Assembly (NCBI RefSeq): GCF_042453785.1
Contig: NC_091666.1
Location: 27,424,501-27,488,500, forward strand
Length of the DNA: 64,000 nucleotides
Source: Malus domestica
Taxonomy: Eukaryota > Streptophyta > Magnoliopsida > Rosales > Rosaceae
Direction: 5' to 3'
In this document: positions 1 to 19,618 of the stretch, in pieces
How the letters are laid out: the number at the start of each line of letters is the position of its first letter
How positions within the stretch are numbered: position 1 is the first letter of the stretch
Position numbers and translations under genes: made by a program
The notes under the pieces: model-generated
The model's database searches: none
What the model saw: only the letters and a program-made list of their open reading frames with translations
What the model was told of the DNA's origin: nothing

Positions 1-534
1 AGAGAATGAAGAGAAACTCGGATAAACGCTTTGAACTACTTGAGCTGCAAGCCACTTGCAACGACCCAAAATTATTAATTATATATACTTAAAGTTAGCA
101 AAAGCCCAAATGAATTTGATTGCAATGGGTTAATATTATCGCAGCCATGCAGGCAAATATATATAACAGTTTTGCACCGAGTTATTGCCAGAGCAGGTTC
201 CATGATCATGATTAGAAGTTGCTGTGAGTTTTCTAAACTAAATACCTGGGAAAAGCGTGGCTGCTCACAGAGTCATGCGTGAGGTCAATAGTAAAAAAAG
301 GGAAGGAACGCAGAAGCAGATATTGCGCAAGGAAGAAGACGGAAGAAGTTCAACGCTGTAGAAAGACAGACCCTAGGAACACTCTTTTATGGTCAACATC
401 CTCCTACTTCTGACTTTTTGGCAAAACACTGCGTTGTACACACGCGTACATGACGTATCAATTTGGTGTATGAGATGTACTCGTATAATCATAATCGTAT
501 TAGTAAATTATAGGATCAATTACAGTTTGACCGC

Positions 535-616
535 TTGAACTATCATTCCAGTTGAAATTGATAATTTACTAGAATAATAGTTCACGGAATCAATTTCAAC
601 TGAAGTAATAATTCAA
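535..616. repeat. Short imperfect inverted repeat (MITE-like)
   Basis: The arm TTGAACTATCATTCCAGTTG continues into AAATTGAT and pairs with the reverse complement of a second arm ending at about 616, leaving a loop of roughly 25 bases. The shape is that of a small foldback element. No target-site duplication could be assigned. Confidence 0.45.
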
Positions 617-1364
617 AATGTTAAATGTCAATTCACCCTAAATTATAACCTATAGATCTTAGCTTAGGAGGAAACTTCATAAGAGCACTTTGATCACGTG
701 ACTAGTCTGATTCTAACAATATTGTAAAAAGAGGGAAATGGAATCTCCGTGTATTAGAGATTATACTGGCACACATGTCACGTGTCTCTACCCCACTTTC
801 TCACACCAACCCTAATCCAATTTCTGTACCCAAGAGCTTTTTCCCTAAATGGAGTCAGATGGTACCTGCATAAGCCGCCCCCCACGGGGTGGTACGGTAC
901 TTTTGAGAGTTCGCAAACTCAAATTTTCTTTTTCTACTTAATTAAACAATAACATACTAGTCATCTAGTACTACGATATAATGTTAATTTTTTTTTATTG
1001 GCAATTGAGAGGTCTTATATACGATTATCGTCAAATACAAATTTGAACAATATTATTATTAACTCATTATGAGACTAAAATCACATCTTCCCACGTAAAT
1101 AATATGATTTGTTAAATAAATAAATAAATTGTACACGTGTTGTATTAGTACACTACAAATGAAGTTTGTACAAAATTGTTCTTTTGGTTTTCTGCATTTT
1201 AAAACTAAATTAAAAAAAATACAAAATCAAAAGTTCATGAAGGTCGATGTTCCACGCGTTGTGATACAAAATTCAGTTGCCATCCATCCGGATCAGATGT
1301 ATTTATAAAGAATACTAGTGTAGTCAATCCTCCATGTAAACTCAATTTATTCTGCATGTATTCT

Positions 1365-1552
1365 CCGATAGAATAGGATTCTCTTCCATCTTATTCTCAT
1401 CTATTTCTCTCATCTTCTCTCACATATTGTTTTTTGTCTTCTTGTCACTTTAAAAAATCAATATAAAATGTTGACGTGACTTAACAATAACTGTTCAAAT
1501 AAGAGAAGAGGAAAGTGGAGAGAGATTAGAAGGGGATAGAATCCTCCTCCTT
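1365..1552. repeat. Imperfect inverted-repeat element (MITE-like)
   Basis: A pyrimidine-rich arm (GAATAGGATTCTCTTCCATC and following bases) is matched by a purine-rich arm near 1505-1552 that is its imperfect reverse complement. The arms are about 50 bases each. It is non-coding and would fold into a hairpin. Family and target duplication are not clear. Confidence 0.4.
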
Positions 1553-2198
1553 CTCCGATGACTTGTGAATCATCAACAATTATCTTTTTTACTAAGGTTT
1601 TTAATTTAATTAGTCATGAACATTGACTTGACAATTAAATTTAATCCTGATAATTTTTTGATACAAAGCGACATTTTACATTAAATCCATTTGAATTGGA
1701 ACCATTCAAAAAGAAAATTCCAATTTAAGTGCATACAAAAAAAAACCATTACTTTAACTAACCTGGTTAAGTTCAGATTTGCAATTTAATCACGATAGTC
1801 TAAGTAATCAGAAAGAAAGAAAAACATGACAAAATCAACGAGGGTGAGAAATTTTTTTCTACATTTACTATTCCATAAAATAAGAATATAATAATTGAAA
1901 AAAGAAAGGTATCACAAACTACAGCACCAAAGGTTTCTTCCCACTACAAAACTCCCACCCTGACCCTTTGCTCATCTATTTGATTGACTGATAAGTCATA
2001 TACATGGAGGTTAAAGGGGTACAAATGCTACAAGAACCTACTTCAGTTTCTCATTTTCAAATCCCTTTGATCTGACAACCATCCACACCTTCAGTCTTGG
2101 TGAATTTTCATTTGGCTGTTCCTCGAGCTTTATCGGATTAAGTATTGTTTCTCGGGGAGTTTTTCAGAAGTTCATGGAACTTTTTTCGCCTCTAGCGA

Positions 2199-9383
<7,185 letters not shown>

Positions 9384-10435
9384 TTGGGCCGACACGCTTG
9401 GTTTGAACGGAGCTGGGTAGAGAGAATGGTAGACAGATAAACCCCCCAAAACCCCTAATTGCATGAGTGAGGAGTTGGACGATTCGGAAGGTCCGAAACG
9501 TCAAAACGAAACCCAGGAAATCTACGTGGGTGTTGGGGTTTGCTGAGAAGCGGGAGAGGGAGGGAGGGAGGGAGGGAGGGAGAATGCAGAGTGGGAGCGG
9601 GAGTGAGGATTTTTGTAGGCTTCAGAAATATCTTTCTTATCATTTTTTAGGAAGAAGAATGAAGGGGATAAAGCCCTCGCACGTGTGAGTGAGTTTTTGC
9701 TTGAATCATTTTCCCACCCTACATTTTTAATATAGAATCGTACTAGTATATACTTGTTTTCGTGCCTTTTTTTCTCTTATTATTACCAATTTCCCTTGAG
9801 TGAAACTAAATAAATACATAGATACAAGCGATAATAGAGAAGAGCAAGATCTTTTATATGACCAAATAAAAAGTTAATGTTTGTCGAACAGTTACCTGAT
9901 CTGACATATAAACTTTAAAATTTGTCATGAGAAATGAGAATCCGAAACAGAACCTTAGATATGGCAGTACTCATGAAAACAATAAGGATTGGATAATAAC
10001 TATTTTAAGAGTGCCAACGACAGTGCCTTGATCTTTAATCTTTTCACATAAATGTTAAGAGGTCTTTTTTAATCTTCTCATAAATGTTAAGAGGTTAGAT
10101 TTCAATCCGTCACTTTTTGGAGCGAGTATTTGAATATTCCAAGCAAAAATCATCTCCAATTTCTTTTGTCGACATGCAATTTTTGTTTGCTAATAGATTT
10201 TCCAGAAAACAGAGTTGTAGTTGTATACGCTATTCATATTCGCAATGGAGTTGTAAATTCACACTCAATCAAAATATCGTCTGACTAAATTACCAAAGGT
10301 ACAAGAGGATAAAAGTTACACTCATCCAAATATGGTACAATAACCATTGCAGCAACTGCTGCATGAATCCCGGAGCTTGGTATCTTCCTGCTCCGGGAAC
10401 TAACTCATCGAGCTCCCTGTTTGCACAAGGAGTTG
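9384..10435. other. RNase J 5' flank and CPI1 3' flank
   Basis: The first 250 bases to the right of the RNase J start are GC-richer and include a GGGA tandem run near 9559-9582. They probably hold the 5' UTR and core promoter, on the minus strand. The rest is AT-rich and includes the 3' UTR of the cycloeucalenol isomerase gene. No further gene is seen. Confidence 0.5.
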
Positions 10436-12849
10436 TCAAATTTGGGCTGCGTGTCCCGGGAACCATGGCAGTCCAGGTTGAAGACACTGTTTTGTTTCTG
10501 GAATTGGGACAATAGGCCCCAGAAAGATGCGCCATAGATCTAATATTATGGTGACCAGCATTGCAGCGCCCAGAGCATCGATAGCCGCTCTAGGCAAGTC
10601 CCATGGATCCCCAGGCTTCTCATCAATCCTGTGCACATTAACAAGGTGATACAATGAGCATTCTAAAAGATCCCCTATATTTCTGATCAATGCGGTAAAC
10701 AAAAAAGTTGTGCAGTTCTTACCTCAGAAACATGGGAAAGCTAACAATGAAGTAGATAGCATAAAACAAGGACCCAACTGTGTACATAGACGCCCGGTCC
10801 ACAAATTGATAGTAAGGGAACTGCGCAGAGTTAAAGCAAACATCATTGTAACGGCGTCTACTCACATAGATATTCACGAATCCTTAAACTGCAAGCATGT
10901 AATAGCAACATTATGCAAATTATGTACGAGCTCCATCATATTGCAGGCCTGTCATCTACCAACGGAAATAGTGGACAAGGCCATAAGGGGTCAAATGGAA
11001 TACGAAAGGATAAGCAAGAATACGTCTAGAGGAATATGCGTGATGAAACTACACATGTATGAACTTCCGCATTCTACCTTAGCTAGAACCTAATATTAAG
11101 CCAAATTTGGAAATTAGGAAAAAATTACAATTAGTTAGATGAGATGTGTTATAACATACATTAGAAATGGCTATGGTCTCCAGGTATGCGATGAAATAAG
11201 AAAGAGCCAAAATCCATGCAGCCTCAGCAACCCATTGAACTTGTTCTGGCCATCCAGCAGTAAAATGGCGTAGTCTGCGAAGCGTTATATTTGATGTGAC
11301 ATGATAAAATAGGAAGCAAACATGTGTGAGAAGAAAGGTAGTGTGCGGTACCTGCACAGAATTAAAAAAAGTAATTAGAAAAGGTAGGTAGTCTATTGCA
11401 GAGCGTTTCAAGATTTCCAGCTTACATTGTTCATTTTCCATGATGGGAAAGTATATGAAGCTCCCAAAACGGTGAAGAAATAGTGGGTCCAAAAGTAATT
11501 CCCAACATAGCTAAAAATTATAATCCACATGCTGGCCTGTTACAGAAATCAAAGTTCGGTTCTAGCTAAGCATAAAGTTATAATACAGATGAGAATGTTA
11601 TAATAAACAAAGTGCTAGTGGATCGATTAATGTAGTAAATCAGTGACAAGAAAAGAACCTTCAAATGACAAGAACAAGACTCACAAGTCACAATGGGAAA
11701 ATTTGTTTTATCACATGCTTTGCAACTTGATAAACAAATGATGAATATATGCGCATTATACGAAGCACCAAGAAGAGAAATATCACTGCATTCCAAATAA
11801 GCGATAAGTCCAGCATAACCGGCCGCAAAAGGTATAGACTTTCATTGATAAAGACAAATCACCAATAAGAAAAAAGCTGATAATCCAAATTATAAGTTTC
11901 ATTGTTTGATGACCTTGTCCTAATTATGACTTATTCTTTATTTACCCCAGGAAAACACTTGCCTTCACCCAATAACGATCCTTCCAAGCCAAGCCGCTAT
12001 CTGCCTGCAACAATACTCGCAAAAAAATTAAAAAGAAAAAAGAAAAGGTTAGAACATAAACAAACTCTGGCTCATACAATCCAAGCTTTCCACTCTATTG
12101 CACTAAAAGCGTAATCATACATCGGTTCTATCGGTGAATATTTACTCTCTCTCTCTCTCACTCTCTCACTCTCTCGTATGTTGGATTAAAGTACTACTAG
12201 TTTCAAGAAAGTAATGAAGTTTGTACTGCAAGGAATATAATTCGAGGCCAAAAACAAAAGGGCTAGTGGAATTGTTAATTTAACCATCATTCGATAAGCG
12301 GAAAACAAAAACTTTAAATGTTATTCCGAACACCACATTACAAATTAAGCTGAAAAATTGTCCCAAAAAAACGAAATTCAAATTGAACTTGGTAAGATCG
12401 AGTAGTTACCTTCCCGACGAAGAGCATCGGCAACAAAAATGCAGGGACAGCTGAAACCAATCCAATTAGCAAATACTCCAATTCCGTAAAGCTCTGCCAC
12501 AAACCCACATCAAATTTCCCATTCAAAAAAATACATGGTAAAAGAAAACTAACCAATTTCACCAAAAAATCAAAACCTTTTACTGCTATGGACTACAAAT
12601 ACATTTCGGCAACTAAAGTTTCCATCTTTTCTACAATTTTCATCGATTTTCTTCGTTATTTTCTCAGTAACCAAACAGATGATAAGGAAATCGAACCTCG
12701 TAGAGCTTGAAGGGCACGACGATTCCCAAGCAGAGAGTGAGCCAGAAGGGAGTGTAGAGAAGGAAGAAGAGCTCCCCCCATCTCTTGCTTGGATTTGGAG
12801 CCAACCATAAACTCGAATAACAATCCGATTCTTCTTTACCTGCACGCAT
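10436..12849 (-). CDS. CPI1: Cycloeucalenol cycloisomerase (cyclopropyl sterol isomerase)
   Basis: Opens the cyclopropane ring of cycloeucalenol to give obtusifoliol in plant sterol synthesis; an ER membrane enzyme. Seven exons, right to left: 12849-12697, 12493-12410, 12004-11963, 11536-11426, 11351-11160, 10820-10723, 10628-10436. They total 873 bases, or 290 residues, close to the usual family length. Family blocks include SLWLAPNPSKRWGELFFLLY, KDRYWVK, SYVGNYFWTHYFF, HVTSNITLRRLRH, AAWILALSYFIAYLETIAI and the end segment DALGAAMLVTIILDLWR. Several hydrophobic segments fit an integral membrane protein. The ATG at 12849 is chosen because the in-frame codon further upstream (12870) is TTG. 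Intron 3 has a GC donor (AAG|gcaagt). Most substitutions relative to Arabidopsis CPI1 (recalled, not searched) look conservative. Confidence 0.95.
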
Positions 12850-13313
12850 TGCCAAACACGGGCTTATCAAAAACCCGGATTCGAATTCGGATACCGAAAT
12901 TCAAAACGCTACTTAATTGAAGTATTTGAATTCGAGGAGTATGAACTTTACTGCCCATTTTGATATTCGGATCTTAAGAACCGGTGTTTTTATTCGAATC
13001 GGGGCGGAGCGCAAAGGCGGTGGGCGGCGCTTTGAGTGTTTCAGTGTTTACTGTCTGAGTGAGAGTGAGCTCCCTCGTGATTGCGCCTCGAGACTGCTGC
13101 CGTTCTGTACTTCTTGTCGTTTGTCGTACTTTGCTGAAGAGATTAGCTGAGGTGGCGGGTTTTGCAAAAAGGGGTCTGTTAAGTTCGGTATTTACTAATG
13201 TACCTAAGGCCTTGAAGAAAATAATCTAATTTGTGTTACAACTTACAATTAGGTTATCAAATTTGGTACCACATAAGTAGGATATTTTTTTTAATACAAC
13301 GGTGTCGTGCATA

Positions 13314-13355
<42 letters not shown>

Positions 13356-13437
13356 AAACAATATTATCTATATTAAAAAGTGGGAAGTGGGGGAGTGGGT
13401 TAAACCTCATGATTAGCTAGTAATAATGTGATATATG
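12850..13437. other. CPI1 promoter/5' UTR region and spacer
   Basis: About 12900-13150 is GC-richer and probably holds the 5' UTR and promoter of the isomerase gene on the minus strand. It is followed by a (TA)n microsatellite at about 13315-13352 and AT-rich spacer. No gene is seen. Confidence 0.5.
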
Positions 13438-13765
13438 AGATTGACATAACTCATCACTTTAGTCAATGAGATTTGAAATCGATAAAAGTGGTCCTTGAGT
13501 TGGTCCATCGTCAATCATTTTAATCATTCCATAAAAATCTAAGTTAAATAAGGATCAACATGACAAAAATACTCTCAATTTAATAAACAATGGGTCAAAA
13601 TCATTTGACAGAAATTAGGATATTTTTGCCATTTTACTTATTTAATGATGATTTTCTACAGCAGAACCAAAATGATTAATGGTGGACAAATTCAGTGACC
13701 AATTATATTAATTTTAAATTTTAGGGATCAAAATAAAGAGTTATATCAATTTCAAAAGATAATTT
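13438..13765. repeat. MITE-like element with long inverted termini
   Basis: The left end GAGATTGACATAACTCATCA and the following 60-70 bases (including GTTGGTCCATCGTCAATCAT) are repeated in inverted orientation at the right end (ATTAATGGTGGACAAATTCA ... AGTTATATCAATTTC). The interior is short and non-coding. This is the form of a non-autonomous DNA transposon; the superfamily was not determined. Confidence 0.6.
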
Positions 13766-14116
13766 TAGCTAAAATACCTTTTAATATTAACTTATTAGTG
13801 TGATTAATGTGTGACCTAACCTAAATGTGTCACATCTTGATGTAGAATATTTAGTTGTATTAAAAGAATTTAGAAAATAAGAAAACAAATACAATGCTTT
13901 GAACTTTTCTATACAGATAGACTTGGTTTAAAATTAGTATTCAATAGATTATTCATTCTGTGCAAACTTCCTCTATATAAATGGTGAATATAGTAAAGTT
14001 CAAGCTTGACTTATTGATGAATTGAGTTCGGCTTGACTTGTTCTTCTCATAAGTCGAAGGAAATTTAATGAGTCAAATATGAGTCAAGCTAAATACGAAC
14101 TTAAAATGTATCAAAT

Positions 14117-14384
14117 TGTTGTGACCTATTTTATCTGATAAGAGGAAGGAGGCCGGCGGCAAAGAGAGAAGAGAGAGAGAGATATGTTTGTAGAATTGTG
14201 TAGAGGAAATGTGTGTGTTATTCCTCCTACATAGTGCCATTATTTATGGTAATAAGAGGAAGAAGAAATCCTTCATCCTCAAAGAATATAAGTTCATATA
14301 GGAAATAATAACTAGAATCAAATTTAATTTAGGATATACATCTATGATTTACACAATCACATTTAAACTAGAAAGTTTATAACA
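14117..14384 (-). repeat. 3' LTR of the degenerate copia element
   Basis: 268 bases, TG...CA ends, matching 22529-22765 apart from small indels and substitutions. It includes a GA-rich stretch (AGAGAGAAGAGAGAGAGAGA). Confidence 0.85.
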
Positions 14385-14800
14385 CTCCCTCTTGAGTGTG
14401 TAAATACTCAAGGTAGATTCGGCATCATGTAGAAGTTGAGGAAGTCGACTCATTGGCATTGATTCTGGGAACACGCTATTCTCATTGAGGTAGGAACTTG
14501 CATAAGGAAGTAAGTCTCACTAAAAAACCTTATGGCTATGGCAAAAACCCGAGTAAGGACAAAATCCATAGTCTAAGGAAAAATGCGTGAGTAATGCAAT
14601 GTCAAATGAAACGTCTACGGAATGTCATCAAGGATATGATCAACAAAGGTGGGTGCCTCATTAAATCCTAGTTAGGTAGCAAAAACTCAATGTCAAAAAT
14701 GCTCCTAATCGTAGGGAAAAACAAGTACATTAAGATCAAGCAAGTATTCTTTAGGATACTCCTCATGAGTTTGACACAATTCCAAAAAGAACTAGCAATG

Positions 14801-16347
14801 TTACAACTCAAAAAGTTTACGCATACCAATTCCATGAACAAGCTTTTGAAACGTCGTCTTCGGTAGTAATTTGGTGAAAAGGTCGGTCAGATTGTCTTGT
14901 GAACGGATTTGCGTGACTTCAATCTTCTGATGCTCTTGTTGTTGATGTGAGAAGAAGAACTTCAGCGCAATGTGCTTGGTGTTATCTCCTTTGATGTAAC
15001 CCTTTTTTAGTTGTTCGATGCATAATGCGTTGTCTTCATAGATCGTTGTCGGGACACCCACGACGGGGTAAAGATCGCAAAAGCTTTGAATATGCCCCAC
15101 AACTGCTCTCAACCAAAAGCATTCCCAAGTTTCTTTATGTAAGGCGAGAATTTTAGCATGGTTAGACGAAGTGGCAACTAAGGTCTGTTTAGTTGACCTC
15201 TAAGACATTGCGGTGCATCCAACTATAAAGACATAACCCGTTTGAAAGCGCGCCTTGTGCAGATCAGATAAGTATCATGCGTCGGCATAACCAACAAGGC
15301 GATAATCGACTCGAGATAAATAGATGCGGCATCACTCGAGGATCCGTAAGGGTAGAACAAACCCAAATCCGTAGTACCCTTAAGATAACGAAAAATATCT
15401 TTAACACCAGTCCAGTGTTTGTGTGTTGGTACATTACTGTATCTTGCCAAAAGATTAACAGTGAAGGAGATGTTGGGTTTAGTACATTGAGCTAAGTACA
15501 ATAAAGCGTTTATCGCACTTAGATAAGGAACTTTAGGCTCCAAAATCTCTTCATCATCTTCATTCGGATGGAAGGGATCTCGTTTTGCATCTAGCAATTG
15601 AACGACCATATAAGTACTCGAAGGCTTCGCTTTATCCTCGTTAAAGCAGAGCAACACCTTTTGGGTGTAGTTCGTTTGATGTACTAAGATTCCATCTTAA
15701 AAATGCTCTATCTCAAGACCAAGATAGTATCGAGTCTTTCCTAGATCTTTCATCTCAAATTCCGACTTTAGGTGCGCGATAGTTCTCGTGAGCTCTTCAA
15801 GTGTTCCGATAAGGTTCATGTCATCGACATATACTGCAACTATCACAAAACCGGAATGTGACTTTTTAATGAACACACAAGGGCATAGTTCGTTGTTCAC
15901 ATATCCCCGACTAGTCAAATACTCACTTAGACGGTTATACAACATTCTTCCAGATTGCTTCAAACCGTAGAGTGAACGCCTTAGCCAAATTGAGAGTGTG
16001 TTCCGAAGTTTGAAAATATTTGATCCAGTCAATGTAAATCATTTGAGAACTTTCATATCAATTTCCATATCAAGATCCCCGTAGAGATTTGTAGTTGCTA
16101 CGCCCATTAGTTGCATACTCAGTTTTTCGAAAACTACCAAACTGATAAGGTAGCGAAAAGTAATCACATCCATAACGGGTGAATAAGTTTCATCATAGTC
16201 AATCCCGGGGCGTTGTGAAAAGCTTTGCGCAACAAGACAAGCTTTGTAATGCATAATTTCGTTCTTCTCATTACGCTTCTGAATAAAAACCCACTTGTAG
16301 CCAACGGGCTTTACATGTGGAGGAGTATAAGCTACAGGTTCAAACAC
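14801..16347 (-). pseudogene. copia reverse transcriptase/RNase H remnants
   Basis: Four minus-strand open segments together cover the copia reverse transcriptase and RNase H. Recognisable blocks are YKWVFIQKRNE near the start, DETYSPVMD, YGLKQSGRMLY, the catalytic YVDD in the segment at 15697-16032, and the C-terminal TKHIALKFFF/QDNLTDLFTK region at 14801-15112. Frames change between segments and stops separate them, so no functional polyprotein can be made. Confidence 0.85.
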
Positions 16348-16805
16348 CTTACGTTTCGCAAAAAAATTGAGTTCGACTTGGATTGCTTGTTTCCAGTTTA
16401 ATTAGTCGGTTCTACGTTGACATTCATCAACTGAATGGGATTCAATGTCATCGCTTAACATGATCTCAATAGCTACTGCATATGCAAATGCATCATCGAC
16501 GATCATCTCATTTCTACACCACACATCATCTAAGCTAGCATAATAGATCAAAATCTCACGATTCTCGAGATGTGGATTCATCTCTTCAAGGATGCTTCCA
16601 TAATCTAAAAGTTCCTCATGAGTTGGATAGAATGAGTAAACGACAGTCGGATTCACAGTAGTCTCTTTAGGTGCCTATGATGTAGGTTTCCTTTTCCGGG
16701 GGTATGAATCCTTTGAACTAAGAGGTTTGTCATGCTTGTGTGTAAGGGCAGATGATTGGCTAGCCGCTAATGTACGTGGATTGGCCAAAGTGGCGTCACG
16801 GGCCT

Positions 16806-17886
16806 TCAAGAAGGAAGTCTGTCATACATTTGTACATCCATTTTTGCAGGCACATTCGCAGTTGGAATATGTGATCTTGTCACTCGCGCTAGATCGGTGA
16901 AAGCATCTGACATGCTCTCAGCTATGCTCTGGAGATCTAATTTACGCTGCACTTCAGTTTCAGACTGAGTAGTACGGGGATATAAATGAGATAAAGTGGA
17001 AGTCGTCCACGATAATTCACGTCGTTCATCAGGAACATTGACGTTCTTATTTTCCTTTAACGACGGGAAAACTGTCTCATAGAAGTGACAATTCACGAAA
17101 TGAGCGGTAAACAGATCGCCTGTCAAAGGTTCTAAGTAACGAATAATCGAAGGAGAATCATATCTGACATAGATTCCCATCATTCACTGAGGCTTTATTT
17201 TTTTACGTGAGGTCGGCGAAATCAGCACATAGACCGCATAACCAAAAACATGCAGATGCAATATGTCGGGTTCATATCCGGTAATTAACTTAAAGACACT
17301 ATATGGTTGGGTCGCAACAGGCCTCAAGCGGACCAACATGGCTATGTGCAATATTGCATAGGCCCAAGCAGCGATCGGGAACTTGGTACGTATGACCAAC
17401 GATCGAGCAATCATTTGTAAGCACTTAATGAATGCCTCTTCCAGACCATTCTGGGTGTGAACATGGGGTACTGGATATTCAACTTCAACCTCAACCGACA
17501 TGCAATAATTATCAAAAGTTTTAAATGTGAATTCTCCAGCATTATCTGATCGAATAATCATGATGGTGAGCCCTGAGCTTGATAACCTGAGCCAACAGTT
17601 TGGAGAATGCAGCATTCCTTATGGACAACAAGCACATGTGTGATCAACGTGTGGAAGCATCAACCAAAACCATAAAATATCTAAATGGTCCGTATGGAGG
17701 GTAAATTGATCCACAAATGTCCCCCTGAATTCTTTGTAGAAAAATAAAATGATTCGAACGAATCTTATCATAAGAAGGCTTAGTAATAAGTTTTCCCATT
17801 AAACATGTTTGACATGCGATTCCTTGAATCGAACCTAAACTTAGGGTTAGTGGATGCCCGTGTGATGATTTAAGGATACGGCGCAT
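16806..17886 (-). pseudogene. copia integrase remnants
   Basis: Minus-strand segments at 17644-17886 and 17184-17615 show the GAG-pre/integrase junction (CQTCLMGKL), the integrase core with RSDNAGEF, and a QNGLEEAFIK block where the usual family sequence reads QNGLAE. The segment at 16806-17183 carries the integrase C-terminal part (YDSPSIIRYLEPLTGDLF). Frameshifts separate them. Confidence 0.8.
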
Positions 17887-18004
17887 CGCTATTCATCTAG
17901 GTGTCCCAAATGATCATGCCAAAGTGTAATTTCGTGCGCGGTCCCAGAGTTAGGGTCGGCCACATAGTGGCTCTCTATGGGGCGTATGATCGTAGTTTAC
18001 AAAC

Positions 18005-18297
18005 TGTAACATCCCACATCACCCAAGGGAGTACATCCTCTAAGCCTTTTATGTATATTCTCATCTCTACCTAGCACGAGATCTTTTAAAAGCTCAATGG
18101 CTTCGGGTTCCATCGGAACTTCGAAGTTAAGCGAGTTCACGCAAGAGCAATCCTAAGATAGGTGACCCATTAGGAAGTTCTCGTGTAAGTTCCCAGAAAC
18201 AAAACCGTGAAGGCATGGTTAGGGCCTAAAGCGGACAATATCGTACTACGGTGGAGTCGAGCTCGGATGTGGTAGGGGCCCAGGCCAGGATGTGACA
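18005..18297. mobile_element. Solo LTR of a Cassandra TRIM retrotransposon (5S rRNA-like)
   Basis: The 293-base unit starts TGTAACATCCCACATCACCC and ends GGATGTGACA. Its middle (TTCCATCGGAACTTCGAAGT, then TAAGCGAG, GATAGGTGACCC, TAGGAAGTTCTCGTGT) is clearly derived from 5S rRNA, the hallmark of Cassandra LTRs. Only one LTR is present, so this is a solo LTR left by recombination. The 5 bp target duplication CAAAC lies at 18000-18004. Its partner is at 19623-19627, displaced by the hAT element that inserted across the LTR's right edge. Confidence 0.92.
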
Positions 18298-18301
18298 CAA
18301 A

Positions 18302-19618
18302 TAGGGCTGGTTCGGTATGGGATACCGAATCGAAAACCATGTCCCGATTCCCAAACCGAAATTTTTGGGAATCCTAATTTCAAGACCGATCCCAAACCAA
18401 AATTTCGGGAATCCCAAATTTCGGGAATCCCGAAATAGTTTCGGGATTTCGGGACAAATCGGGAATCCCGAAATAATTTCAAATAATATATGCAGAACAA
18501 TGGCCTTGAAGTACCTGAGGAAATACCTGACAGAAAACAGTAGAAGTTGGGATGATTCGTTCATGCTAGTAGATTGTAGCAAAATAATTGTTGAAAAGCC
18601 AACTTATCCAATGAATTTCCTCATCAAAATGGTACTTAAATCACTTGTCTACTCTAACATATTAGGGCCATGGATCGACATTGTAATCAAAGAAGCAGCA
18701 GAAAAGAAAAAAACAGATGGAATTAAGATCCAAAGTAAACGTCTTCGATCACTTGCATATCTAAACAAAATTTTAGAGATCCAGAACCATATCCAACTAC
18801 AAACATAAACAGATAAACTTAAAAACACAGCTTTGGTCCCAAAATTATAAAGATGAAGTCTTGATACAGGCAAAGCTCCGAACAAAAATCCCTTAGTCGA
18901 ACAGGCTGAAACCCATATTGTCATATGATTCTTCCTTTTCTTCCACCTTCTCCTCCTTCTTTTGCTCAGTAGCGGCAGGAGCAGCAGCCCCACCACCACC
19001 GCCGACTGCGGGTGCAGAATAAGCAACTGCACCACCACCAAATGGAACAGATGCCAACTTTTCCCTTCTAGATGCAACCAGACCTTCCATAGCTTTCCTT
19101 GCTTTCTTTAACCGATTCAAGAATTGCCTATTTTGGGACTCTTACCCAGTGAAAATAAGAAACCCTTACCTAGATTTTGGGACTTGATTCGTGTCAGATT
19201 CGCATCTTCCTACGTCTGTGTGTGTGGCCGGATGAGCGCCGTTGAAGTGGACGGAGGAGCCACGTTCGAACTGGACGGGCTCGACGGAGGAGCGCTGGAG
19301 CGGCGTTCGAACTTGTTTTTCTAGAGAGTGAGAGTGAGCGATTGAGAGAGACAGAGTTTGAGGAATTGAGAAGAACACAAAAGAAAAGACCCAACTTAAA
19401 CTTAAAATGGACATCAGGATAAGAAGATTTCGGGATTTCGGGATTTTCGGGATTACCGAATAAAATGAAATCTGAAAACCAATCTCATACCGAATTTTTC
19501 GGTATTTTTCGGTACGGGAATACCAAAGTTTGGGATAATTTCGGTTTGGGATTTTTCGGTTTGGGTTTGGGATTTTTTCGGTTTGGTTTGGGATTTTCGG
19601 GAATTTTTTCCAGCCCTA
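18302..19618. mobile_element. Non-autonomous hAT element carrying a host gene fragment
   Basis: Terminal inverted repeats TAGGGCTGG...CCAGCCCTA are flanked by a perfect 8 bp target duplication GACACAAA (18294-18301 and 19619-19626), which is diagnostic of the hAT superfamily. Both subterminal regions are rich in CGGGA/TTCGG motifs in inverted orientation. The 1317 bp interior encodes no transposase. It contains the 3' part of a ribosomal protein P2 gene and unidentified GC-rich sequence (19120-19410). This is the structure called a Pack-TYPE element. The duplication is intact, so insertion was relatively recent compared with the decayed host copia. Confidence 0.9.
18893..19120 (-). pseudogene. 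60S acidic ribosomal protein P2 fragment captured by the hAT element
   Basis: The C-terminal part of cytosolic ribosomal stalk protein P2: REKLASVP, a Gly/Ala hinge, the charged [12 protein letters not shown] segment and the terminal MGFSLFD tail, followed by TAA and what looks like the native 3' UTR. The usual N-terminal dimerisation domain is missing. In its place is unrelated sequence ([13 protein letters not shown]) of unknown origin. ESYDN replaces the usual acidic ESDDD before the tail. No poly(A) tract follows, which argues for DNA-level capture over a retrocopy. Expression and function are unlikely. Confidence 0.85.

Larger units (their letters stand above)
1..2198. other. Intergenic DNA, no gene recognised
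   Basis: AT-rich DNA with no open reading frame that resembles a known protein. It holds two small inverted-repeat elements, listed separately. The first 450 bases are less AT-rich and could be the 5' flank or leader of a gene outside the window, but nothing in the sequence proves this. The last few hundred bases before 2199 would hold the 3' UTR of the ribonuclease J gene. Confidence 0.6.

Noticed and set aside
12664..12870. Longer N-terminus for the cycloeucalenol isomerase, starting at 12870
   Set aside because: The codon at 12870 is TTG on the minus strand, not ATG. The first true in-frame ATG is at 12849 and gives the usual family length.
13315..13352. Functional TATA element
   Set aside because: It is a (TA)n microsatellite far from the nearest start codon.
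18080..18200. A 5S rRNA gene
   Set aside because: The 5S-like block is flanked by Cassandra LTR sequence with TG...CA ends and a target duplication, and carries many changes from 5S rRNA.
18317..18808. Plus-strand open frame of 163 residues
   Set aside because: It runs antisense through the hAT terminus and the 3' UTR of the captured P2 fragment; the composition comes from the CGGGA-rich terminal repeats.
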